64,000 nt of DNA from positions 62,001-126,000 of the forward strand of contig CANLUH010000006.1 in the NCBI GenBank assembly GCA_947494205.1, given 5' to 3'. The stretch is from an uncultured Flavobacteriaceae bacterium. GTDB lineage: Bacteria > Bacteroidota > Bacteroidia > Flavobacteriales > Flavobacteriaceae. The stretch's first letter is position 1. Each line of letters starts with the position of its first letter. The notes under the pieces were generated by a model that saw nothing but the letters and a program-made list of their open reading frames with translations, did not search any database and was not told where the DNA came from. A program made the translations under genes and the position numbers. Of this stretch, positions 9,013-17,877 are shown piece after piece.

Positions 9013-11790
9013 TTATTCTATCATTACTTTTTTAGTTATTATGTTATCTACTGTGTTAAAGGTAAAAAAGTACAATCCTTTGGACAATATACCTTTTAAA
9101 TTAAGATTTAAATTCAACATACTATTAGATGTTCTAGTATTTATAGTTTTAATTAAAGTACCATCAAATTTATGAATACTTAATACTATATCTGTATCAT
9201 TATCTGTTTCTATTTTCACATCCATAATACCTGTATTTGGGTTAGGATAAATAGAAATAATATCTTTTTCTCCCTTTTTAGGCCCATTATAACAAGCTTG
9301 TTTAGAAATTACTGATTTTTCTCCAGTTTTACATACAGCAGTTACTTGCCAAACAAAACATTGCTTAGATAACCCTAACGATAATGGATAACTATTAGTA
9401 GGAGTAGTATCTGTTAACATAGATACTGGCGATTTACATCCACAGTATATTTGTGGTACATTTCCTGCTGGTGATGAAACAATATATTCTATTGCTCCTG
9501 GCACTGGATCCCATGTTAGTGTTGTGCCTACTACTTGTAAGTTTGTTGGTGTAACTTCGCTACATTTCTCTTCACAATCTAAAGTATATTCTGCTTCGTA
9601 CGTACACGTATATCCATCGTTATTTTGTGTAGCAACAACAGTTAATGGAATATTTGGAAACGCAATACTTTGCGGTGTCGTATCCCCATTAGACCATAAA
9701 ATACTATTATAAATAGAAGCATCTATAGGGTTTCCTGAGCTATCTACAAGATACACTAGCACATAACCTATATCACAAGGATCACAATCTTTAATATCTT
9801 TCTGTGATTTTAAAGTTGATATTCCTGATAATACTAATTCATATTTATTAAGCGCCTTAAGTTTATCTTTATTTTGTTCTGCATAAGCTTCTAATACTTT
9901 TATATCACTAGCTGTAGGTGGACATTCTATTGCTTTGATTGATATATCGTCTTCACAACAATCCTCATAATAGTTTACAACATACTCACAACCATCGTTA
10001 TAAGTTATTGTTATTTCCCAATGCTGCTGAGGTCCTACATAATTCCATGTACCCGCCATTGGAGGTAAAGCAGGATCATCTGTATTTACCCAATTAATAG
10101 TTACGTCACCTCCATTTATTGGAACTCCTGCTCCATCTAACACTACAACTGGCCATTGCGTAGCTGTACAAACAACTTCTGGACAGTCTGGATGACTCCA
10201 AAAAGGCTCCACATAAGGTGAGTCTGAACACGGATTTTCACAATCTGTTATTTCAACAATTGTATCGTAAGACACATTACATAATTCGCCTGTTACATTA
10301 TCTTTTAAATCGAATGACACAGTAACGGTATACGTTCCATTCATATCGAAAGTATGTGATGTCGATGCTGGTTGACCTGTTGTAACCACTTCGTCTGAAC
10401 CATCTCCAAAATTCCAAGTAAATTCTGGTATTAATGTTGCACAACCGTCTACTCCATAGCCTCCTAGATAGAAGTCTGCATTACATCCAAAAATATTAAG
10501 AGCTTGTAACTCGCCTCCATTTATACAATCGCAAGCTGAGGTTGATTCGCAATCTGTTATTTCAACTGTGGTGTCGTAAGACACAGTACATAACTCTCCC
10601 GTAGTATTATCTTCTAAATCAAATGACACTGTAACAGTATAAGTACCGTTCATGTCAAAAGTATGCGATGTTCCTGTTGGTATACTCGTTGTAACTATTT
10701 CGCCTGAACCGTCTCCAAAATCCCAAGTAAATTCTGGTATTAATGTAGCACAACCGTCTACTCCATAACCACCTAAAGCGAAATCAGCATTACATCCAAA
10801 AACATTAAGAGCTTGTAACTCTCCTCCATTTATACAATCGCAAGCAGATGTTGATGTGCAATCTGTTATTTCAACTGTGGTATCGTAAGACACATTACAT
10901 AACTCTCCCGTAGTATTATCTTCTAAATCAAATGACACTGTAACAGTATAAGTACCGTTCATGTCAAAAGTATGTGATATCCCTGTTGGTACACTCGTTG
11001 TAACTATTTCGTCTGAACCATCTCCAAAATTCCAAGTAAACTCTGGTATTAATGTGGCACAACCGTCTACTCCATAACCACCTAAAGCGAAATCAACATT
11101 ACATCCAAAAACATTAAGAGCTTGTAACTCTCCTCCATTTATACAATCGCAAGCAGATGTTGGACAATCTAAGCAAACCAATGAAAAATCATCAATAAGT
11201 GCACGCATTGTTGGTGCTTTTTCAGCGGTTTTAAATTGCTCGGTTGAAGAACCATAAATAACAATATCTTCAAATGCAGAAGTTAAATTAAATGTACCTG
11301 TATATGTTGCCCAATTTACTGGATCGTCTTCTTCTACTAATTGAGATACAACATTATCTATAGGTATAGATAAGTTAGATTCATCATTCCATGCTACATT
11401 TTGCATACCATTAGCAAAACCTACATTAATGTATACTGGATAATCTTCAAATATACCTTCCCCTCTGGTATATCTAAATGAAATTGAATATGTTCCAGGA
11501 GGGTATTCCCCTTCTTGAAAGATTCCACTATTAACCCCTACCATAGCATGCATATTTCCATGGGGAGCTTGGTATGCACCTCCATTATAAAAAGCACATG
11601 CATTATCTGAACTATCGAAAGCTGCTGGAGCATAGCGATAATTATTCCATTCACTTACACACCCTTCTTCAAATTCCAGTAGTGTTGCGCATACATCACA
11701 ACTGGTATCTTCAAAAGAGCTATTATTAATTTGCGCGTTAGCTGTGAAAAAGGATATTATAAACCCTATAGCGTAGACTATTTTTCTCAT
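9013..11790 (-). CDS. T9SS type A secreted protein with three PKD-like repeats
   Basis: The protein has 925 residues. It has a signal peptide (1-19, ending TANAQ) and an N-terminal jelly-roll-like region (about 20-205). Three near-identical 103-residue PKD-type units follow (about 209-517; each has a WxFGDGS motif and a TYTVTVSFDL strand). Then come a Cys-rich region, one Fn3-like module of the type repeated in the 1-4643 protein, and a C-terminal type A sorting domain (IYPNPNTG, ending KKVMIE). It is the first gene of the leftward set beginning opposite the sigma factor at 11950. Export and surface attachment through T9SS are expected; the ligand is unknown. Its coupling to the S8 and CHAT genes suggests a shared regulon. 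Confidence 0.88.
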   Translation of the reverse strand: MRKIVYAIGFIISFFTANAQINNSSFEDTSCDVCATLLEFEEGCVSEWNNYRYAPAAFDSSDNACAFYNGGAYQAPHGNMHAMVGVNSGIFQEGEYPPGTYSISFRYTRGEGIFEDYPVYINVGFANGMQNVAWNDESNLSIPIDNVVSQLVEEDDPVNWATYTGTFNLTSAFEDIVIYGSSTEQFKTAEKAPTMRALIDDFSLVCLDCPTSACDCINGGELQALNVFGCNVDFALGGYGVDGCATLIPEFTWNFGDGSDEIVTTSVPTGISHTFDMNGTYTVTVSFDLEDNTTGELCNVSYDTTVEITDCTSTSACDCINGGELQALNVFGCNADFALGGYGVDGCATLIPEFTWDFGDGSGEIVTTSIPTGTSHTFDMNGTYTVTVSFDLEDNTTGELCTVSYDTTVEITDCESTSACDCINGGELQALNIFGCNADFYLGGYGVDGCATLIPEFTWNFGDGSDEVVTTGQPASTSHTFDMNGTYTVTVSFDLKDNVTGELCNVSYDTIVEITDCENPCSDSPYVEPFWSHPDCPEVVCTATQWPVVVLDGAGVPINGGDVTINWVNTDDPALPPMAGTWNYVGPQQHWEITITYNDGCEYVVNYYEDCCEDDISIKAIECPPTASDIKVLEAYAEQNKDKLKALNKYELVLSGISTLKSQKDIKDCDPCDIGYVLVYLVDSSGNPIDASIYNSILWSNGDTTPQSIAFPNIPLTVVATQNNDGYTCTYEAEYTLDCEEKCSEVTPTNLQVVGTTLTWDPVPGAIEYIVSSPAGNVPQIYCGCKSPVSMLTDTTPTNSYPLSLGLSKQCFVWQVTAVCKTGEKSVISKQACYNGPKKGEKDIISIYPNPNTGIMDVKIETDNDTDIVLSIHKFDGTLIKTINTRTSNSMLNLNLNLKGILSKGLYFFTFNTVDNIITKKVMIE
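10241..11167 (-). repeat. Three tandem 309-bp (103-aa) PKD-like coding repeats
   Basis: Unit boundaries recur at 10241, 10550 and 10859, giving an exact 309-bp period. The units differ mainly by scattered synonymous and conservative changes, such as WNFGDGSDE versus WDFGDGSGE. They begin with CDCINGGELQALN and end with a DTTVEITDC-type strand. Confidence 0.9.
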
Positions 11791-11868
11791 AACTGTTTGA
11801 ATTTTATTGATTAACTCCTACTCGTTTTAAGGCTTTTCGGATACCACCATATTAAATCGATTCGCAGA

Positions 11869-11897
11869 TAAGAGGGGGATTCATTTTTTTGTTACCC
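11869..11897 (-). promoter_or_regulatory. GGGTAAC box with A-tract upstream of the locus A protease genes
   Basis: Reading the minus strand, GGGTAAC (11897-11891) is followed by an A-tract and then a C-run. It sits about 100 bp upstream of the PKD-protein start. It resembles the GGGTAATG half of the two locus B promoters (43690, 48069). However, no TACCATA box occurs 22 bp on, so the -10 half is uncertain. Confidence 0.35.
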
Positions 11898-11949
11898 AAT
11901 AATTTTAAACTATCTTGAAAGTCTAAATTAACTTTCTGGTAACTCCCAT

Positions 11950-12501
11950 ATGAATAACGAGGACTTTATTCGTCAATTTTTAGAAGGAAATCCTAAAATA
12001 TTAGATGGAATTTATAAAAATTCTTTTAAGTATGTATCTCACTATGTTACAAGTAGAGATGGTACAATGAAAGATGCCGAAGATATCTTCCACAACGCTT
12101 TAATCCTTATTTACGTAAAATTAAAAGAAGGTAAAATAAACATTAAAACCTTTGATAATTATCTCTTTACCGTCTGTAAAAACCTATGGAAACGAGAAAA
12201 TGCAAAACATAGGGTAACAAAATTAGATGTTGTCCCTCTAGTTAGTGAAGAATTTGATAAAGCTGCTTTTTATTTAGAACATAGTCAATGGGAATTATAT
12301 AAAGAAAAGTTTGAATTATTATCTAAGCAATGCAAAGAGATACTAACAATGGTATTTCAAAAAAAATCATATCAAGAGATAGTAAACAAATATTCTTATA
12401 GTTCTCAAACCGTTGCAAGACAACGTGTTTTTAAATGTAAAACTAGACTTGGTAAGTTAATTAAAGAGGATATTAGATTCTCTAAACTGAAACATGAGTA
12501 A
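11950..12501 (+). CDS. ECF-type RNA polymerase sigma factor (locus A)
   Basis: The protein has 183 residues. An N-terminal region 2 (DAEDIFHNALI, followed by FDNYLFTVCKNLWKREN) and a C-terminal region 4 (LLSKQCKEIL onward, with helix-turn-helix SYQEIVNKYSYSSQTVARQRVFKCKTRL split over the two recognition helices) identify a sigma-70 family ECF factor. It is paralogous to 43119-43673, sharing the CKEILT and RQRVFKC+T+L signatures. It diverges from the protease genes and overlaps the next gene by one base (TAATG), so the pair is translationally coupled. It probably directs transcription of the adjacent protease set and perhaps itself. The membrane TPR protein next door is the likely partner. Confidence 0.88.
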   Translation: MNNEDFIRQFLEGNPKILDGIYKNSFKYVSHYVTSRDGTMKDAEDIFHNALILIYVKLKEGKINIKTFDNYLFTVCKNLWKRENAKHRVTKLDVVPLVSEEFDKAAFYLEHSQWELYKEKFELLSKQCKEILTMVFQKKSYQEIVNKYSYSSQTVARQRVFKCKTRLGKLIKEDIRFSKLKHE

Positions 12502-13310
12502 TGAACCTAAATGATAAAACATACGAAAAAATAAGAGTTTATCTCGACAATGAGATGACTAATGAAGAACGCGTTAATTTTGAATTAGAAATTGAAAATA
12601 ACGAAGACTTAAAAAATACAGTTTCTGTATTAAAAACTATGCCTTCTATCTATAATGATGAAGACTGGGCCTTATACGATGGTGATTTAAATGCTTTAAA
12701 AGAAACCGCAAATCTATTTAAAGGAGAAAACATTGAACATTTTTCTAAACAAATTAGAACTGCTCAATCTAATTACAATATTAACAGCAACAGAAAAAGT
12801 CGTGGTTTTATAAAATACATTTCTTCTATTGCCGCTGCAGTACTCATTCTTTTTTCTGGGTATTATTTTTTAACTGATAAGACTTCTAATTTAGAGCTTT
12901 ATAATGATTACTACAATGTAGGTGACTTGCCATCTTTTACCACCCAAAGTAGTACTATAAACATTCTTGCTAATGCAGAAAATTTATTTAAAACAGAACA
13001 GTACGCCAAAGCTTTAGAACAATTTAAAATAGCAAAAAGTACTCAAGACAATACATTAAATCCTAATCTTGAATTATATATAGCCCTTTGCCATTTAAAG
13101 CTAGAACAGTATAACTTAGCACATAAAAGATTAGATGCTTTATTACAAAGCAATACTCTAGATGCTCATAAAGGGTATTGGTTTAAATCGCTTACGTATT
13201 TAAAACAAGATAATAAAGCCAAGGCTATAGAGACTTTAAAACTACTTCTTAAAAAGGATACAAATTTTAATTACGATAAGGCTAAAAAATTATTAAACGA
13301 ACTAGATTAG
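12501..13310 (+). CDS. Single-pass membrane TPR protein, probable anti-sigma factor (locus A)
   Basis: The protein has 269 residues. An N-terminal cytoplasmic part of about 105 residues carries a short helix-rich region (YLDNEMTNEERVNFELEIENN split by charged residues) like those seen in anti-sigma partners. One transmembrane helix lies near 109-127. A C-terminal TPR region (about 155-265) would face the periplasm. The C-terminal HKGYWFKSLTYLK motif is nearly repeated in the paralogue at 42295. It is coupled to the sigma gene by a TAATG overlap. No classical anti-sigma zinc motif is visible. The anti-sigma assignment rests on topology and coupling and is inferred. Its stop overlaps the convergent gene at 13307 by four bases. 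Confidence 0.7.
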   Translation: MNLNDKTYEKIRVYLDNEMTNEERVNFELEIENNEDLKNTVSVLKTMPSIYNDEDWALYDGDLNALKETANLFKGENIEHFSKQIRTAQSNYNINSNRKSRGFIKYISSIAAAVLILFSGYYFLTDKTSNLELYNDYYNVGDLPSFTTQSSTINILANAENLFKTEQYAKALEQFKIAKSTQDNTLNPNLELYIALCHLKLEQYNLAHKRLDALLQSNTLDAHKGYWFKSLTYLKQDNKAKAIETLKLLLKKDTNFNYDKAKKLLNELD

Positions 13311-13912
13311 AGTTTTATATCTTGACTGTTTGTAATGGGTTGTGATTGGTATTCTAATGTCCACCCTAAAGAATTAGTAAGGATGTAAAATTTAGCTAAT
13401 TCACTAATCAACCTATTTTTAGCATTACTTTTTAATGTAGACCCTTCCACTTTTTTCATTAAAGATGCTTTTACGGTTTCTTTAATAGCATTATAATCTT
13501 CAGCTTCAAAAGGGTTTAAAAAGTCCGATTGTATGTCGTAGTATTCGAAATCTGGGCTTATTTTAATCTCTTCTTTAGGTATTTTTATTAATCGAAGAAC
13601 TTTTTGCACTTCATCTATTTCATATTCTATATCACTTAAATCGTAAGCAATGGTTACATCTGCATTAACCACTACTAATGCTTTTTTTTCAGCAGATAAA
13701 TAATCAGAAAAAATAGCTTTAGAGTTTTTATAATTAAACACTTCGCTAAAATGCCCTTCTATAACTACTAATTTTCCAACATTTTTTAATTGTTCTTGTA
13801 TTAGTGCAGAATGTTCTTTTAGCGTTATCTCTTCACTTTTTTTATCGTCGCAATATTTAAAAGTAAATAAAATTACTAATGTGATAACGACTCCAAATAG
13901 AATTTTTCTCAT
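13307..13912 (-). CDS. DUF4230 family protein
   Basis: The protein has 201 residues. An N-terminal hydrophobic anchor is followed by an extracytoplasmic domain with the DUF4230 pattern (KLVVIEGHFSEVF, KALVVVNADVTIAYDLSDI, then the lysine- and alanine-rich C-terminal helices). The family is common in Bacteroidota and has no assigned function. The gene stands alone between convergent and codirectional neighbours, overlapping the preceding + strand gene by four bases at the stop codons. Confidence 0.75.
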   Translation of the reverse strand: MRKILFGVVITLVILFTFKYCDDKKSEEITLKEHSALIQEQLKNVGKLVVIEGHFSEVFNYKNSKAIFSDYLSAEKKALVVVNADVTIAYDLSDIEYEIDEVQKVLRLIKIPKEEIKISPDFEYYDIQSDFLNPFEAEDYNAIKETVKASLMKKVEGSTLKSNAKNRLISELAKFYILTNSLGWTLEYQSQPITNSQDIKL

Positions 13913-13971
13913 AACTCTAAGGTAGTAAAAAAATCGCTCAATAATTTTATCAATTATAGTACTATAGTTAT

Positions 13972-14622
13972 TTAAATAATATTATTTCGTTTTGCTTTTT
14001 CTACAGCTTCTAGCTTATTGTGCACTTGTAATTTTCTATATAAACGCTCTATATGTTTCCTAACGGTACCTGTAGAAATAATTAAATTCTCTGCAATTAA
14101 ATTATAACTTAATCCTTTGCTTAATTGCTCTAAGACATCTACTTCACGTTGTGTTAATTTTAAATCTTCCTGTTCTTTTATATTTTCTATACTTGAAGGG
14201 TTACGTAGAAACTTTAATGTTTTAAGTGCTATAGAAGGGTTCATTGCCGCACCTCCATTAATAGTTTCTAAAATACCTTTATGCAATAATTCTGGATTTA
14301 TTTCTTTAAGTAAATAGCCGTCTGCACCGGCTTTTATTGCATTAAAAATGTTTTCGTCATTATCGAAAACCGTAAGCATGATTATTTTAATATGCGGATA
14401 TTTTTGTTTTACTATTTGCGTGGTTTCTATACCGTTTAAAACTGGCATTTCTATATCCATTAATATAAGATCTAGATTATGGTTATCCTGCAATTTTGGT
14501 AACAATTCCGAACCGTTTAATGCAGAAAATTTAAATTCTAAATCTTCAAAGAAAGACAACTTCTCTTTTACGGCATGTATTAAAAAAGAGTTATCATCTA
14601 CTATCGCTATTTTTACACTCAT
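13972..14622 (-). CDS. NarL/FixJ-type response regulator
   Basis: The protein has 216 residues. The receiver domain (about 1-125) has the acidic pair VDDN, phosphoacceptor Asp56 in LMDIEMP, the switch Thr in MLTVFD and Lys in LLKEI. The C-terminal LuxR helix-turn-helix includes LTQREVDVLEQLSKG and TVRKHIERLYRKL. It is immediately downstream (5 bp) of the TPR histidine kinase on the same strand, so the two form a cognate two-component pair. The target genes are unknown. Confidence 0.92.
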   Translation of the reverse strand: MSVKIAIVDDNSFLIHAVKEKLSFFEDLEFKFSALNGSELLPKLQDNHNLDLILMDIEMPVLNGIETTQIVKQKYPHIKIIMLTVFDNDENIFNAIKAGADGYLLKEINPELLHKGILETINGGAAMNPSIALKTLKFLRNPSSIENIKEQEDLKLTQREVDVLEQLSKGLSYNLIAENLIISTGTVRKHIERLYRKLQVHNKLEAVEKAKRNNII

Positions 14623-14627
14623 ATTAA

Positions 14628-16589
14628 TTAATTATACATTGGTTTTAAAACCGTTACTGTCGTACTTTCATTTTTAATGGATGTTATAACAAGCTCTGCA
14701 TTGATATCCAATGCACGTTTTTTCATATTATTCAAACCATTACCTTCACTTTCTTTAGCTATGTCAAATCCCTTTCCGTTATCCTTTATAACAACTTTAA
14801 ACTTATTTTCTAATTGAGATATGTTTACGCTAATTTCTGAAGCTTCAGCATATTTAAGCGCATTATTTAAGGCTTCTTGAAGAATACGATACAAATTCAT
14901 ACCTTCTACAGAAGAGAGTTTAGTTTCTTTTTTAACAACATTATCTGCATTAAAAATAAAATTAATATTAGATGATGCTATGTCTGCCTTTTCAATAAAA
15001 TTAGAAATTCTACTTTGTAAGTCTCCAACAGTAATTTCATTTTTATTCATTGCCCAGATGGTATCTCTCAATTCATAAATGGTTTCTTTTGCAAAAGCAC
15101 TTATACCTGTTAGTTTAGTGTTTAACTTCTCGTCTTCAAGCTTAAATCCATATTTTAAATTATCTATAGACGAGATAATAAAAGTAAGCTGCGCACCTAT
15201 ATTATCGTGTAAATCTCTGGAAATACGTAAACGCTGTTCTTGCAGACGATTTTGTGTTTCTATTTTAATTAATGCATCTTTAAGTTCGTTCTCTTTTTTA
15301 AGTTGGTTATTTTTTAATTTTTGTTGATTATATAACAAATAACCTATAAGTCCTAGAACAACAGCTAAAATACCAAGCCCATATATTTGATATGTTTTTG
15401 TACTAAGGTCTAATTTTTGCTCTGCCAGTTCTACGCGCTGTGTTAGAATTTCTTTTTCTTTTTCGGTCGATTGATACTTCTCGAAAACTTCTTGTGTTTC
15501 TACAAAATCTCGCTGCTTTCGTAAAGAATCGGACAATACTAAAGCTTCTTTATAATGTATAGTTGCATTTTTATAATCATTTAAAGCCACATACGAATTT
15601 GCCATTCTAGAGACTACAGATAATTTTGTTCTTGTTTCTCTATCACTTAAATTATTATACGATAATTGGTACGTTTTTAATGCTTTTGAAAACTGACCTA
15701 GGCTATCGTAAATTTTAGCCATATTATTAGCGTTAGTTGCTCTAAGCCGTTTCGCATTCATATTTTTATAAATGGTATCGGCTACTTTATAATAGTACAA
15801 AGCAGAATCTAGTTGTTTAAGCATTCTAAAATCGGACGCTAAATGATTGTAAGCAATACCCAACCCCCTTAAATCGTTACTTTCTTTCTTTGTTTTAATG
15901 GCTTTTCGATTGTAATACATTCCAGAATCTAACTGCTTCAATAATGTAAAGTTTTTAGATAAATTGGAATATGAGGCCCCTAATCCATAATTATCTTTTA
16001 TGGCTTTCTTCAAAACAATACTTCTCTTATGGTAAGCATTGGACTCTTCCAAACGTCCTAAAGAACTTAATAACAACCCTATGTTATTAAGGTTACTAGC
16101 TTGTCCGTTTTTATCCTTTAGTTTTTCGAAAATTTTAAGCGATTTCAAATTGTAATGCATCGCTTCATCAAAATTTTCGTCATTCCAATAAATTAAGGCT
16201 GTATTATTATAAATAGAAGCTTCTCCATTTAAGTCTTTTGTGGTAATAGTAATATCTAAACCTTTACTATAATCTGCCAAGGCGCTATCGCGTTTCCCTG
16301 TTATATCGTAATATATACCACGTCTTAAATAGGACCGTACTATTAAATATTTATCGTCTATAGTAGTACTTATATCCAGTGATTTCTGTGCTACTTTTTT
16401 TGATAACTCTGGCTTAGAATAACAATATTTAAAAAATGTTTTATGTAAAAAATCTATTTTTAGTGAATCTTTTTTAAACGTATTGGAGCTTTTAATAATA
16501 CTATCGTAAAGAGTGGTTTCCTGTGTGCTAACCAAATTAACTACAAACAGAAATAACAGTACTATTTTTTTCATACGTTTAAGTTTCAT
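14628..16589 (-). CDS. TPR-containing sensor histidine kinase (HisKA_3 type)
   Basis: The protein has 653 residues. It has a signal peptide, a periplasmic TPR array (about 60-370), a coiled linker, one transmembrane helix near 395-417, a HisKA_3 dimerisation helix with phosphoacceptor His461 (RISRDLHDN), and a HATPase domain (NALKYAE N-box, DNGKGFD G1 box, GNGLNNM G2 box). This is the common Bacteroidota sensor form paired with a NarL regulator, which lies 5 bp downstream. The start could also be Met6 (16574), which gives a more typical signal peptide. The TPR part presumably senses a protein or peptide; the signal is unknown. Confidence 0.92.
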   Translation of the reverse strand: MKLKRMKKIVLLFLFVVNLVSTQETTLYDSIIKSSNTFKKDSLKIDFLHKTFFKYCYSKPELSKKVAQKSLDISTTIDDKYLIVRSYLRRGIYYDITGKRDSALADYSKGLDITITTKDLNGEASIYNNTALIYWNDENFDEAMHYNLKSLKIFEKLKDKNGQASNLNNIGLLLSSLGRLEESNAYHKRSIVLKKAIKDNYGLGASYSNLSKNFTLLKQLDSGMYYNRKAIKTKKESNDLRGLGIAYNHLASDFRMLKQLDSALYYYKVADTIYKNMNAKRLRATNANNMAKIYDSLGQFSKALKTYQLSYNNLSDRETRTKLSVVSRMANSYVALNDYKNATIHYKEALVLSDSLRKQRDFVETQEVFEKYQSTEKEKEILTQRVELAEQKLDLSTKTYQIYGLGILAVVLGLIGYLLYNQQKLKNNQLKKENELKDALIKIETQNRLQEQRLRISRDLHDNIGAQLTFIISSIDNLKYGFKLEDEKLNTKLTGISAFAKETIYELRDTIWAMNKNEITVGDLQSRISNFIEKADIASSNINFIFNADNVVKKETKLSSVEGMNLYRILQEALNNALKYAEASEISVNISQLENKFKVVIKDNGKGFDIAKESEGNGLNNMKKRALDINAELVITSIKNESTTVTVLKPMYN

Positions 16590-16739
16590 GTCTTTAAAAA
16601 TAATAAACTAATGTGAGTACTAAAAAAAGAAAACACCGATATTAAAGTTTTAGTGGTAAATGCTTACAATTATTTATCTATTATCTAAAATACCGATGCT
16701 TCTTCTCCTTAGTTGGTTAATAGCGACTTAATAATCATT

Positions 16740-17789
16740 TTAATAATTACTTAAAAAGGCATTGGTGTGGTGCGATAATAATTTTCGTCCTGCGTTATAC
16801 AATCCTTCTGTATATTTCCCAGAATCTACATCTATCCATTTGGTTAATGTACTGTATGACGGACCTGCAATTACTATGGGCTGAAATGACGTAGCTGTTT
16901 TAGAAGTTTGTTTAGAATATGCTACAACTTTTTCCTTTTTAATAACACCATTAATTTCCAAATCCCTTTTTAAATAGCCACTGTAAGAGGTTTGCGCACC
17001 TAAGCCTACTTTTCCTTTGGTAAAAGTGATACTGCTTTTAATATGGTCTACAGATTGCGCACCTTTAAACTTAATAAACCCTTTCTTTTTAGGAGCAACA
17101 ACTGCATAGTCTCCGATTAATCTATAGTTTGTAAACATTTTTACTTTAGCTCCTCCTGCATTTTTAAAGAAATCGTTACCGGCTTCAGAATACATAAAAT
17201 ACAAGTTAACATCTGCAACCACAATATCTCCTAGTTCCTTAGATAGCTTTTGAGGGACTAAACTACCTCCTAAAAATCCTTTTTTCTTTTTCCCTTCTTT
17301 GGTTTCTCGTTTATAGAAAAAAGAATAACCTTCTGGTACAGCTGTCATAACACCGGGTAAACCAGATTCTATAACGTAAGGTCCTGAGGAACGTTCCCAG
17401 TTTTCGTATGTTTTAGTATTAGCTGCTACATCTGGCGAAATTATTTCGAATCCTTTTGCTTTTAAATCGGCCACAAACTCATTATATAGTGCATTTGTTT
17501 TAGCCTGTATATCTGCTTCTTGTAATCCATTTATTCCAATAGCTGCTTTTTCAGTAGCTTCTCCTTTAGCAGTTCGTCTAAAACCACCTCCAGATTTGTA
17601 TGACACTGCTTCTTTATAGGTTTCAAAATTAATATTGAAACTTGCTATGTATATTTTCTTTGGCCCTTTTTTAAGTTTACCCAGTCCAAATTTTTGTTGT
17701 CCTGGTTTAAAATCGGCTATATCTTGTGCTTGAGTAGATATTGTGATAAGTAAGCTTAGAATAGTAATTACGCTAAATATTTTTTTCAT
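16740..17789 (-). CDS. Secreted protein of unknown function
   Basis: The start was moved to 17789 because the residues from there (MKKIFSVITILSLLIT, then STQAQ) form a clean signal peptide, unlike the longer frame to 17843. The mature protein is about 330 residues, Lys- and Gly-rich, with KFGLGKLKKGPKKIYIASFNINF-type strands near its start (given here only in part: KKIYIASFNINF). A mid-region VVADVNLYFMYSEAG follows, with no recognised catalytic motif. It stands alone. I do not recognise the family; a periplasmic or outer-membrane-associated beta-rich protein seems likely. Confidence 0.65.
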   Translation of the reverse strand: MKKIFSVITILSLLITISTQAQDIADFKPGQQKFGLGKLKKGPKKIYIASFNINFETYKEAVSYKSGGGFRRTAKGEATEKAAIGINGLQEADIQAKTNALYNEFVADLKAKGFEIISPDVAANTKTYENWERSSGPYVIESGLPGVMTAVPEGYSFFYKRETKEGKKKKGFLGGSLVPQKLSKELGDIVVADVNLYFMYSEAGNDFFKNAGGAKVKMFTNYRLIGDYAVVAPKKKGFIKFKGAQSVDHIKSSITFTKGKVGLGAQTSYSGYLKRDLEINGVIKKEKVVAYSKQTSKTATSFQPIVIAGPSYSTLTKWIDVDSGKYTEGLYNAGRKLLSHHTNAFLSNY

Positions 17790-17877
17790 TTTTAAAGTGT
17801 ATTGATTGTTACACTGCAAACTTGCCAAAAAATGAAAATGCAATCAATACGATGAATTGCGTATATTTTGAATTATT

